Shown here piece after piece: positions 36,363 through 47,424 of a stretch of 64,000 nucleotides of DNA. A program made the translations under genes and the position numbers. Under the pieces are notes generated by a model. It was not told the DNA's origin. It saw nothing but the letters and a program-made list of their open reading frames with translations, and did no database searches. Position 1 is the stretch's first letter. The number at the start of each line of letters is the position of its first letter. The stretch comes from Tetrahymena thermophila SB210 (Eukaryota > Ciliophora > Oligohymenophorea > Hymenostomatida > Tetrahymenidae): positions 1 to 64,000 of the forward strand of contig NW_002476578.1 in the NCBI RefSeq assembly GCF_000189635.1. The letters are read 5' to 3'.

Positions 36363-39300
36363 TCATAAATTTAATTATGATAATTCTAAATCTTTTTATT
36401 ATTATTTTTTAGAGAATTTGACCATTTATGTTCTCTTAGACATTAATTCATCAAATAGATTAGATATTTACATCTCTTTTTGGTATCTATTTAGAATATA
36501 TGATGTATCATTTGCTATTTTAATGTCTACTTTTTTATTAAAAATAATCTTATTCAAACTTGAAGATTATTAGTTTAAGTTTTATTTTTTTTTTTTAATA
36601 ACTTAATCAATAATCCAAAGAATTAGCTAAATCAACATAGCAATCGATGGTAAAAATATTAGTATGAATATTATTACTATAAATGATAAGATTCCTGCAT
36701 CAAGTATAGCTTCATATTTATTTAAAAACGGTTGTTAAATGTATATATTTATCAAAAGGAACATTACATATAATAGTAACCAAAGTAAAGAGTTAGTTAT
36801 AAATAAACTATTATTAAGTTTGGTGGTAAATGGTCTTAGATAGATTGTAATAACTACTAAAATTAATTAAATAGCTATTGAAATAGATGTGGCTGCTTAC
36901 CATACCTCATTTAGCTATATAAAAATTGTTGGTATAAGTACAGCTTCAAATAATAAATTTATTAATATAAAGTAATTTCTTATTTTTGATTCTACTATTA
37001 TATCATCTAATATTTTTTTTTTTGTTATTTGTTCAAAGTCAGTATTATCATATCGAATATTTTTAGAGTCTATATATTTGTACAAGGTATAAAATACACC
37101 TCCAGCTGATGCAAATGATATCAACAATAAAGTCACTTTAAGTCCTATTTATTAGATATCTTAGATTTTTATAAATTCCTTAATTTATTGATTAATTGAT
37201 ATGATAAAAATCATTGTGCATAATTCACTATATTGAATTATTAAACCTAAGAAAATTTTATCATAAAGCAGGTTAGAATACGAGATAAATTTCCTATTTT
37301 TAGCAAAAGCAGAAATTAAATAGAAAATGAAAAAACATAGAGCACTAGCAGAGAATATGATAGCATACTAACCACTTGTCTGAAAGATATTAAATGAAAT
37401 ATTGACCTCTTCATATCTTAAATTTTAATACTAAGTGACAGCATCCTAGTTTACCCAACTTTTAAAAACATTCATAAATCTAAGTTACTGAGTAGGATAT
37501 TACTCTAATTAATCAATTATTAAAAATTTTTAAATATATAATAAAAAAAATAAAATTCTTTCTTTAAGGAGAGGGTTCTGAAAAAAATTTTTTTTTTGAT
37601 TTGAAACCACAGTTTTATTTAAAACTATTGCTTCAATTTTCCTTTAAAAAAATCATTAAAATTTACCCCTACACCTCTAAAATAATTGTTTTAAAGTTAT
37701 TTTGTGAAATTTTAAGTAAAAATTTTTAAAATTGAAATTTATAATAAATCATGAAAACCAATAAATTACTTTATAAAGCTAATAATATTTCGTATAGATA
37801 CTTAGGGAATATAGCATCTACTAGCAAAAAAAAGCTAAACCTTTATCCAACAAAACCACTCATCAGAAAAGCAAATGTTGAAGTGAATGCCATATTATTT
37901 GTAAAGCTTAAAAACAATGAGCTTAGAAAAGTTATTTATGAGGAATCATGAATTAGCTAAACGATATTATACATCGTATCATTTCTTATCTACGAATTAT
38001 AAATAAAATATTTTTAAATGCATTATTAATTAAATAAAGAATATTCCTCTTAGCAATCCAAACATTAGTATTTGCTAATTCCAAAGCATCTTTTACATCC
38101 TTTATAGCAAGAGTTACAATATGAACCTTAGATGATAAAACCATTATAAATATCACATAAATTACAAGAATTATCAGCAAATAAATAATTTCCTGCTTGG
38201 CATGATAAGCAGTTGGTTGGTAGAGGGCCATTGCAATTTTAACAACTTTAATCGCAATCATAACAAAAAGAATCTTTAATATACTTTCCATTATCTGCAC
38301 ATGTTATACATTAATTATTTTAATACAAATAAGTACCATTCGGACATGACCTACAATTATTAGATGCAGGACCATAACAAGTTAAGCAGTTTTTATCACA
38401 ATCGAAGCAATTAGTGCCATCAATATAAATTCTATCCCCAATGCAAGGTACACATTAGCTTCCATGATACAAATAACTTCCTGTTGGACATGATTTACAG
38501 TCTTTGGATGAAGGACCATTACATGATAAGCAACTTAAATCACAATCCAAGCAATTAGGACCATCTACATATACTCTATCACCAGTGCAAGATATGCACT
38601 GATTGCCATGGTATAAATATGTTGCAGAACCAGAATTGATTAGACATGTTTTACAATTTTTAGATGTAGGGCCATTACAAGTTAAACAACTTATATCACA
38701 GTCGAAGCAATTTGTGCCATCAATATATTTTCTAACACCAGAACAAGGATCACATTAATTACTATTATACAAATAGCTTCCAGTTTGACATGATTTACAA
38801 TTTTATGATGAAGGGCCGTTACAAGTTAAGCAACTTTAATCACAATCTAAGCACTTACTACCATCAATGTATACTTTATCACCTGTACAAGATACACATT
38901 AATTGCTATTATTTAAATATTTATCTATTGAACAACTTATACAATTATTCGATGAAGTACCATTACATTTTAAACAGCTTGAATCACAATCTAAGCAACT
39001 TGTGCCAAAGATATAAACTTTATCACCTGTACAAGGTACACACTCATTATTATGGTATAAAAAAGTACCATTTGGACATGATTTGCAATTTTTTGATGAA
39101 GGTCCATCGCATGTTAAGCAACTTTAATCACAATCTAAACAATTTTAACTGTTAATATAAACTTTATCAGCTATACAAGGCGTACATTAATTATTATGAT
39201 ATAAGTAATTATTTGATGGACATGATTTACAATTTTATGTCGAAACACCATTACAAGTTAAGCACGTGATATGACAATCTAAGCAATTATTGCCGCTAAT

Positions 39301-40800
39301 AAAAACTTTGTCGCTTTTGCAGCTTTAACATGTATTATCAGTATATAAATATAAATTATTACCACAAGATTAACACTATCTAGAAGTATTTGTACACGTT
39401 TTACAATTTGAATCACAAATCAAACAAGATGTCCCTGATAAATAATATCCATCTATACAACTTTGGCAATTTTATAAAGAAACATCACATGAACTACAAC
39501 CTTAGGGACACTTTTTAAAAAATAGTATGTAAAAAATGTTTAAAAATTTCAATAAATGGTCTATATCAAGAAAAAAATTTAACTTTTTTTATAAATCTTT
39601 AAATTATACATTTGAAGTTAATTAAAATTAAAAGACTAGCCTAATTAAAATAAATATATTTATGTATCTAGTTATAAACAAAATTATTTAATAATGGGAG
39701 GAGTTGTATAAAATAACAAAATTCATAACTAATTTAAAATTTATGAAAAATTTTAAAAAGAAATATGAGGTTGCTATAAAAATATTTATTAGAAATTCAA
39801 ATAGTTTTTAAAAATAGCTGAAGATAAAAAAGTTATGATAATAGATAGACTCTTTTTTATATATTTTAATGATTTGAGATACATTAAAATATGTTTGTTC
39901 CATTAAAAAAAATTAAATTAGGCTAGAATCAAAATTTTAAGCTTCAAATTATAAATGAATGTTTCGAATATAAATAACTTAAAAAATTTAATTGCTGGTA
40001 AAAAAAATAAATTTAAATTTTCTTTATTTTAATTTATTGAAATAATATTTAAAAGGTAGAATGAAGTACATGAAATATTAAGATGTAAAACTACTCAATG
40101 TATTTTGTTTTTAAACCAGGAGTGTAAGAAACACTAGAAATGATTTAATTGATGTTATCAAAAGTAAATCTATCTTAATAATAATCACAAATACCCTAAT
40201 CAAGGTGTTTTGATGGATTTAATTTATAGAATTTTGGAGCCTAATTATTAACAGATATAGAGATATCTAGAGTAGGGCAAGATGGACTTGATTAAAAAAC
40301 CCACTAAACAGGAAAAAGTTACACTCTTTAAGCATACAATGGAGAACTATTTAAAAACAAAAAAATAAAAGCAAATAATTATTTTATAAATATTTTGAAA
40401 GTTTTTAAATTACCTGTCAAAATTAAAAACTATTGGCTAGGTAAAGTCGCAATTATCACCACCTGTCCCATAGTACGAATTACCTTATTCTATAATTCTC
40501 TTTATATTTTTACAATCACTACTTGGAAATATCAAATTGGGATTCATTTAATTAAAATCAGAAATTTAAAAACTAGCTAGAGCGCATATGTATTCTTTTT
40601 GTTAAATATTTATAAACTAGTTTTAATTTTATCCATATAATTAGTAAATTATTTTTACATGACGGATTAAAATTTTATCCATTTGAAGCATTTGTGCAGT
40701 CTTCTCCAAAAACTGTAGAAACTCCTGAAAGGAATAACAGAGTTGCAATTTCAATAATAATTTAAATATTGATAAATTTAAGAAGACTGTATTATTTCAT
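36363..40800 (-). CDS. Furin-like Cys-rich repeat multi-pass membrane protein, copy 1
   Basis: Minus-strand gene from ATG 40800 to TGA 36363-36365, with several introns. The N-terminus is a signal peptide (K-F-I-N-I-Q-I-I-I-E-I-A-T-L-L-F-L-S-G) followed by a small secreted domain encoded near 40730-40060 with spaced Cys. A large Cys-rich exon at about 39508-37990 holds roughly nine modules of C-x2-C-D-x2-C-x2-C-N-G-P-x5-C-x2-C, the furin/IGFBP-like pattern. The C-terminal part (37970-36365) has several membrane helices and a short polar tail including K-E-M-Q-I-S. It is the longest of five related genes in this window. Such proteins are numerous in ciliates; ligands are unknown. Exon borders between the secreted domain and Cys exon include a large intron (~39510-40070). 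Confidence 0.8.
37990..39510 (-). repeat. Tandem Cys-rich modules, ~150-nt period, about nine units
   Basis: Within copy 1 the minus strand encodes about nine consecutive modules. Each begins C-x2-C-D-x2-C-x2-C and contains Y-L-Y-x-N-N-x-C and D-K-V-Y-I-x-G. The DNA words around AAGATACACATTAATT on the plus strand recur about every 150 bases (near 38431, 38583, 38748, 38880, 39032, 39170). One unit is longer by about five codons. The high DNA similarity of inner units suggests growth by unequal crossing-over. Confidence 0.85.
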
Positions 40801-42784
40801 TTCAAATTACTTTTAAATAAAATTTGCTTTTTTTAATGTTTGAAAAAAATATTAATTATTCCAATAATCTCTACAAGTGATAGCCAAAATAAGAAAACAT
40901 AAATTTTTGTGGTAAATTAAAATTTGGCAAACTATTAATCTTAACCTCTTAAATAATTTTCTTACTTATAAAAAATTGGAAGATAAAAACATTAGAAATA
41001 CGTGGTTTTTATTGAATTAAGTAATAAATCAGAAGTATTCTTATCTTAATACCCTACTTTTTATCATTTTGATTCACATATTTTTTAAATAATTAGTAAT
41101 TCTATTCGAAAAATATGACTCATATCTAAATTAATAACTTGGATTTATCACTTAAATTTGCTTTAAAAAATTTGACTTTATATATTAGTTTTTTATTTAT
41201 CAATTAAATTATTAAAATATATTATATAATTTAACTTCGCAAGGATAAAGTATAAAATAAGCAAGTCATACATGATTATTTTTACAAATATTTTTATTAG
41301 CGCGTCTTCAAAAAGTAATTTTTATTATATTTAAATATAAAATAAATCTAATTAATTGTATGGTTTTTCTTTTATTTATATGTTACATATACTTAATAAT
41401 TTAAAATTTATTGATTAAAAAAATTTATGCAAACTGAAAGGAATTAATAGATAGAACGATTGATATTACTATTCAAATTGAACTTTGAAATTTATACAAT
41501 TATATCTAGCTAAATGAGTAATGCTTGATAAATCAAAATATTTCGATTCAAGCTTTTAAAAATGATAACTAGATTTTGAGTTTTATAAAATTTTTTAAAA
41601 GATTTTTTTAAGTTTAAAAATTTAAAAAGAATTAAAAAAGTAATATTAATCAATTTAAAATCATTTATGTAAATTTAGAATATTTACTAATATAAAAATG
41701 GTATGTACGCATTAATATTAAATAGCTCAGATTTTGCTTAAATGATTAAGAAAAAATGCAATTTGCTGAAAAATGAATTCATAGTAATTTGATTAAAAAA
41801 GTTTGTTAAAGTTTAAATATATAAAATTTGTGGTGTTTATTATATTTTATGAGTAAAAAAATTTGTAAAGAAATATAAGTAACTCTTCAAATTGTTATCT
41901 CTATTGTACATTATTGATATACGATCAAAATTTTAATATTGATATTTGTTTTAGATTAATAGGTTTCAGTAGTAAGCAAAAAATTAATTAAAAACATAGA
42001 AAAAAGAAAAAAAAGATAGTAAATTTATTTAATTAATTGTCTAAAACTTCTGTAAATCATAAATATCAAAGATGATAGAAATTTAATATAAAAAAATAGC
42101 TAGTATTTAGTTTGTATATTTGAATAATAAATATTTATGTATAATTTGCAAACAATTTTCAGAGTTTTAGTATTTAACATTAAGAATTAAGTAAGATTCA
42201 TGAAATTTGAAATTTTTTTACATAGGGCTGAGCTGTATGGACTGAAAAGAAATTAATGAGATAATTTATTCAACTAATTTCCAAGTATGTGTATTTTAAG
42301 ATTTAATTAATTTAAAAGGAAAGTTGGGTTAAATTATTTCAAAAATGTATTGAATATTTTATTTGTTAAAATAGAATAATGTTAGTGAATATTAAAGTTG
42401 ATTGGAATTTTTATAGAATTTAGTTTAAAATGAGATATTTAATATTTGATTATATTTTTATAAATTAATTTTTGAATAAATTCTTTTTTGTTTAGATAGA
42501 TTTTTCTTTTTTTCCTTTAAATTCCTGTTAAAATGTATGATTGACTCTTTACAATATTTATTCATTCTTTCATTATTTTTTTGTATGTTTAGATCATTTA
42601 AATTACCTTAATAACTTTTTAATAGCCTCATTATTTTTCCTTTTCTTATAGTTCACAAAATTAAAGGTGGGTTTCTTATTTTAAATTGCAATTAAAATCA
42701 AAATCTATTTGCATGCACTGCAAAATCATATATGCATAAATAATAGTTAGAATTTATAGTGCATTTATTGATAAAGTATCAAAA

Positions 42785-43002
42785 AATATATTAATTCTTA
42801 AATATCCAAAAGAAAGTAAAAGAAAGCGGAGGAAAAAATATATTTTAGAAGAAACTTAAGGCAAAATTACTCAATTAGAAATTAGTGTTTCTCAATTCTT
42901 TACTGTTTCAGATTTTTCCAATTTTACTTAGGAATCTGAATAAATACTTGCATAATAATAATAAACAGCGAATAATTTAAAAAAAAGCTAATTCAGCTGA
43001 TA
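42785..43002 (+). pseudogene. Coding-like stretch, possible gene remnant
   Basis: The frame ending in TGA at about 43000 is open for about 70 codons. It starts basic (K-R-K-R-R-K-K) and then becomes Ser/Thr/Glu/Gln-rich (E-I-S-V-S-Q-F-F-T-V-S-D-F), a composition typical of exons here. A second frame is also open over the same bases, which lowers confidence. No start codon, partner exons or family were recognised. Confidence 0.25.
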
Positions 43003-44019
43003 TATTATAATTATAACAAATTAAAATAAATTTAAATGATATTTATTATTGAATTTTTTGTAAAATCATTTATATTAGGGATAAAAATTTTATATTTAAT
43101 TAATAAAAAATTATGATAATATAATTATTTTGTTTCATATATAAAGTGTATGTTTATAAAAAATAAATAAATAATTTAACAAAAAATATTTTGTAAAAAA
43201 TAATATTTTATACAAATTCTATTAAAGGGTCTCTTTTCTAAAAAATTTAGTATTTTAAGAGGTTATTTTGGAGAGGGTTTTGTTTTTTAGTAGGTTTTCA
43301 AAGAATAATTATGATAATACTCTTAAAATACTAAACTAATAATTTAATGAGCTTAATCTTAAATATAAAATTAAATTAGCTTTTATGCCAAAAATTACAA
43401 AAAAATGAAATTCAAACAAGATATATTGTAGATTTTTTTATTTTTAGCATTAATTTAATAAAAATCTACACCCTTTATTGATAAACAATTAATAAAATTC
43501 ATCATTAAACATTTTTATTAATTATTAAAAGAGATTCAATTATTTATTGCAAAAACATCTATAAAGTAGATTCTAGTTTAATTATAAATATATCTAATTT
43601 CCTTATGCTAAAAATGCTATTTAATAATGTTTAAATGAATAATAATAACAATATTTAAATAAAAATGACATATTTAAAATAAAATTGAAGTTCATTAAAG
43701 TAAAATAAATTTAATTTGTAAATGCAAACAAAAATATTAAATATATTTTTAAAGTCTATCTAAAAGTTATTTAGTCCAAAACCAAATATTTAATTTTAAG
43801 TAGTTTTTAAAAATAAATTTATGATTAAAATATCTTAAGATTGAAGTAAGAGTTTCTTAAGTTTAACTGAGAATTATTTGTTAGAAATTAATTTTTATTT
43901 TAAAGTTTAAAAATAAATTAAATTCATTTCATTATCACAAAAGAATTAAAAATAAATTAAAGTATAGGTACCTATAAATATTTCTTCATATTAAATAAAT
44001 ACTTAGCTAAATAAAATTT

Positions 44020-44244
44020 AAGTAGCTGAAAATAGGTTAAAAATTGATTTAAATAATTTATCTCTTCTAAAGAAAATTAGATTAAATGACAATACTATGT
44101 ATTACTTGAGATTAGAAAATAAAAACAAAGTAAACTTTAACAAAATGCTACAGGATTATAGAAATAATTATTACAAATAAATTAATTTAACTACTCACTC
44201 TTTATTTCAAAAATTAAACAAAAAAATTTTTTTTGATCATAAAT
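44020..44244 (+). pseudogene. Coding-like stretch, possible gene remnant
   Basis: One frame ending in TGA near 44243 gives about 75 codons with Arg, Asp, Leu and Tyr-rich patterns (for example N-N-L-S-L-L-K-K-I-R-L-N-D-N). It is more protein-like than spacer but has no supported start or splice partners. No family was recognised; it could be a broken exon. Confidence 0.22.
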
Positions 44245-44902
44245 GAAAGGCATCATAAAAGATTGCTAGGTTATATAAAAATGGTTTTAGGTTTTTAAAA
44301 TTAAGTACTAACTTCTATTTTAAACTTTACACTTGTGATTATCAGTAAAAGATTAATAATGAAGAGATTCCTTTTAAAATTATCTCCAAATAATTTTAAT
44401 TAGACTCTTTAAACTCTCTTATTTGATCATAATTAAGCATACTTTAAATAAAGTAAATTGCCAAAAAATGCATATTTATACATATTTTTTGACTAAAAAT
44501 AAATAATCACTTCACTTTTTGCTGATATATAACTATATATATATTAAAGGAACATAATAAATTTATTTTAATTTATAGTTATTAAAATTCAGTTACTCTA
44601 AAGATTATCAACTTAAAGTTTTTAATCTCTAAGCCGTTTAACCATTTTATTTTTTTACCATTTTTTTAACTAAAATTTTTTTGGGTGTTTTACTTATTTG
44701 CTTAAGGTTTTTTGTTTAATAAGGAACAATATTTTTAATAATGAAAAATTAACAGGTAAAATAAAAAAAATTAGAATTATTTAAATTTTGTTTTAAAAAA
44801 AATAAATAAAATATATTTAAATTTATAAGGAAATGCCTAATTTAAGGTTGGTTTGTATATAAATTTTATTAATAATATATAAACTTTTTATAATTAATAC
44901 TT

Positions 44903-45958
44903 TCAGAATTAATTGATGTTTGTTTGGATTTTTTCAGAAATGAGATAACTTTAGCTAGGTACATCGAAACCAACATAATAAGATTAGAGGACAGTATAAC
45001 CGAGGCTAATATAACTGCTGTAAATTAAAGGGAAGAGGAGTACCTAGTATTTTCCATTTTCTTGCTTTCTAGTATATTGCTATGGTTTTAAAGTAATTTT
45101 GAATGGTTATCCGCTAGTTGCAATTAAGTTCAGGGAAATGTCCTTCAGCTTCTCAATAGAATCTACATTGAATTTATAGGTACTTAAGTCAGATTATTCA
45201 CAATGATATTCATACTAAATTCCTTCGTCTTAAATCTATTTGACGATACTGTTTAATTAAAAGATTCCAATGCTAATATAGGGACTATACAAATCAAAAC
45301 CAGCTACAGTCCCATAATTAAGTTTAAGATCTCCATACTTCAATGAGAAATCTGAGGGTGTAGAGTAATCTGAATTGCCGTTGTAGTGTTTAAGTTAAAC
45401 AAATTTTTATCCTTTTTTTATCAAAGATAAGTTTGGGCTACCAACATCTATACTTCCTACAACACCTTTTGTAGAATTAGTACTGTTAACATTGACAAAG
45501 AATTACTATTGTTATATCACTCCTTAAGAAGCAAGCTCTTAAATAATATTATCTTATTAATTATCAAATATACTTCCAAAGCAAAGGGCTTATTCTCCAT
45601 AAAAGCTAGATTTAGAATCAGGATTTGTAAAGTTTAAGTTAGCTGTTAAATTACCAAGCTAGAATTTGGTAACATATTCTTATCCTTAAACAAAACTATT
45701 TTGACCAATAGCAGTAGCTCCGCAGGTTTTAGACTAATCTTTTGACTAAGTAATTACATTAGAGCAATATCCAATTAAAGGAAGCAATTCAATCTCACAT
45801 TAGCTTTTACTACCGAACTTACTAGGTATGACTAACTAATCAGACTTGTTAATCTTCAAAGGAAGACTGATGACATCTGACTAACAAGAAATATAGCTTG
45901 AGCAAAGGAAGATAAAAGCAGCAAAGGTTAAACAAATACCACGTTTCGAGTTATTCAT
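44903..45958 (-). CDS. Secreted pepsin-fold (aspartic-protease-like) protein, probably inactive
   Basis: Intronless frame of 351 residues from ATG 45958 to TGA 44903-44905. A signal peptide is clear (R-G-I-C-L-T-F-A-A-F-I-F-L-C-S-S-Y-I-S-C). The rest follows the two-lobed A1 pepsin pattern: a Cys pair early (C-S-N-V ... T-C-G-A), an E-L-A-S-Q-G-V-I-Q / F-F-V-N-V region, G-S-I-D-V-G-S-P, G-I-F-Q-L-N, and a final Y-Y-V-G-F-D-V-P strand like the usual D-x-x-x-x-x-I-G-F-A ending. No D-T-G or D-S-G catalytic triad is visible in either lobe, so proteolysis is unlikely. The gene is markedly richer in G and C than its surroundings and lacks introns, which suggests high expression. The fold assignment rests on pattern only. 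Confidence 0.72.
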
Positions 45959-47424
45959 TTTTTTGTTTATGGTACTTTAAAAATCAAAGAATATTAAATA
46001 AATAATTATCAAAAATATCTCTGGATTAGATTTTGTATTTAAAATTATTCCTTCTATATAAAAAGGATTTAAGAGCTAAAAAAATAATCGTATTTAATTA
46101 GATTTCAATTACTCATTCTTTTATAATAAATAATAAAAGATTTAGGTTAACTAAATCATAAAATCAAAAAAAAAAAATTACTTTTACAATTCAGTGATAA
46201 TTATTTGTTTCATTTTCAAACCTATTGATTTTTCTATAAAATTGAGAAAAAAAACTAAGCACACGTTTATCTTATATAAGCAATTACTAATTGACAATAA
46301 TCAGGTTTAATTAGATTTAAATTTGTCTTTCTTTTATAATAAATAATAAATGATTTGCATCACCAAATTAAATTAAATTTATTTGCTTGTTAAACTTCTA
46401 TTAAATTACAAAAAAAAAAATGCATTTACTTACACAATACATTTAAAATTATATTATTTTATAGGTAATTTTACTTTAGAGTTGATAAAAAATATTAGCA
46501 CACATTTTAATTGTAAAAAATTAAAATAGTTAAGTTAATAATATTTAATTAGATTTCAATTTATTATCCTAATATAATTAATATTAAATATTCAAATTTC
46601 AAAATTAAAATAAATCTAATTTATTTGCTAAAAGAAATAAGGTGCTTTTTATTGAACAATCTGAATAGTGGTTGAAAATGCACATATTAAGTGAAAAATG
46701 ATCTTAAGAATTTTTTTCATGCTTAACACAAAGTATATTCACATTTTATGTCCATTTTAATATAAGGATAGGGTGAATGATACACCTATTGATTTAAAAA
46801 TATAATAAAATTGTTAGAACAATAAATAAAACAAACATGTTAACATTTTAATTAAAATAATATTATTTTTTACTATTTTTTCATGTGTTCTAGTTTTGTT
46901 ATTATTCTCTTGAGTTTTTTGTTTTCTTCTTAATTTTACATCTTTAAGGCCACCAAAATACCTTTCTACTTTCTAATAAAGTCTTCTATTTATAATAAAA
47001 TAAAAAAAAAATTTTATTTTTATATCAAGACTAAACTATGGATATCTAAGGCATAATGTAAAATAATGATTTAAAAATAAAAACTAATGCTAAAGAGTAA
47101 CCTAGATAGATAGATTAAGTAAAATTAATTTTACAATATAAATGTTGATTTAAAGATTATTGTTAGTTGTATAAACTTTGTATTCATACAATTTAAAATG
47201 TTATTAATAATTTATATTTATTTTATATGCTAGACAAACTCATGTTTTTGGTAAAATTCATAAGTTTAGCAATTCCCAATATAAAATAGCTTTACAGTTA
47301 TATTTTTTTAAAGTAATTTTATTATTTTTTAAATATAAACTTAAAAAAAATTATATCCAAGAATTAATACATAAATTTATTTTAATATTAGTCATTTTAA
47401 ATGTAATTCTTAGTTAGATTAAAA
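45959..47424. other. Intergenic spacer with a short coding-like stretch
   Basis: AT-rich DNA between the pepsin-like gene and array copy 2. On the minus strand about 46996-46880 reads as a coiled-coil-like peptide (see separate entry). Nothing else is recognised. Confidence 0.5.
46880..46996 (-). pseudogene. Short coiled-coil-like coding stretch
   Basis: Following a TTATAAATAG acceptor on the minus strand, about 39 open codons read as a Lys/Glu/Leu heptad-like peptide (Q-N-Q-E-E-N-K-K-L-K-R-I-I-T-K-L-E). A competing frame is also open. No upstream exon with a matching phase was convincing. It may be a gene fragment or chance. Confidence 0.22.

Larger units (their letters stand above)
40801..44902. 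other. Large gene-poor spacer inside the array
   Basis: Four kilobases of extremely AT-rich DNA upstream of copy 1. Two short coding-like stretches occur (about 42785-43002 and 44020-44244, plus strand, listed separately), but no complete gene was found. No array-unit sequence was recognised in it, so copy 1 is isolated from the other copies. Confidence 0.5.

Noticed and set aside
37751..37951. Plus-strand frame opposite array copy 1
   Set aside because: It is the antisense shadow of the copy 1 membrane-domain exon, which has clear homologues in the other copies on the minus strand.
38790..39155. Plus-strand Tyr/His/Asn-rich frame of ~120 codons
   Set aside because: It is antisense to the tandem Cys modules. 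The regular period of the Cys codons on the minus strand explains the open frame.
38000..39500. Regular ~150-base period considered as a CRISPR array or satellite
   Set aside because: The units are coding (C-x2-C-D-x2-C-x2-C) and vary by codon-sized steps. There are no constant repeats with variable spacers.
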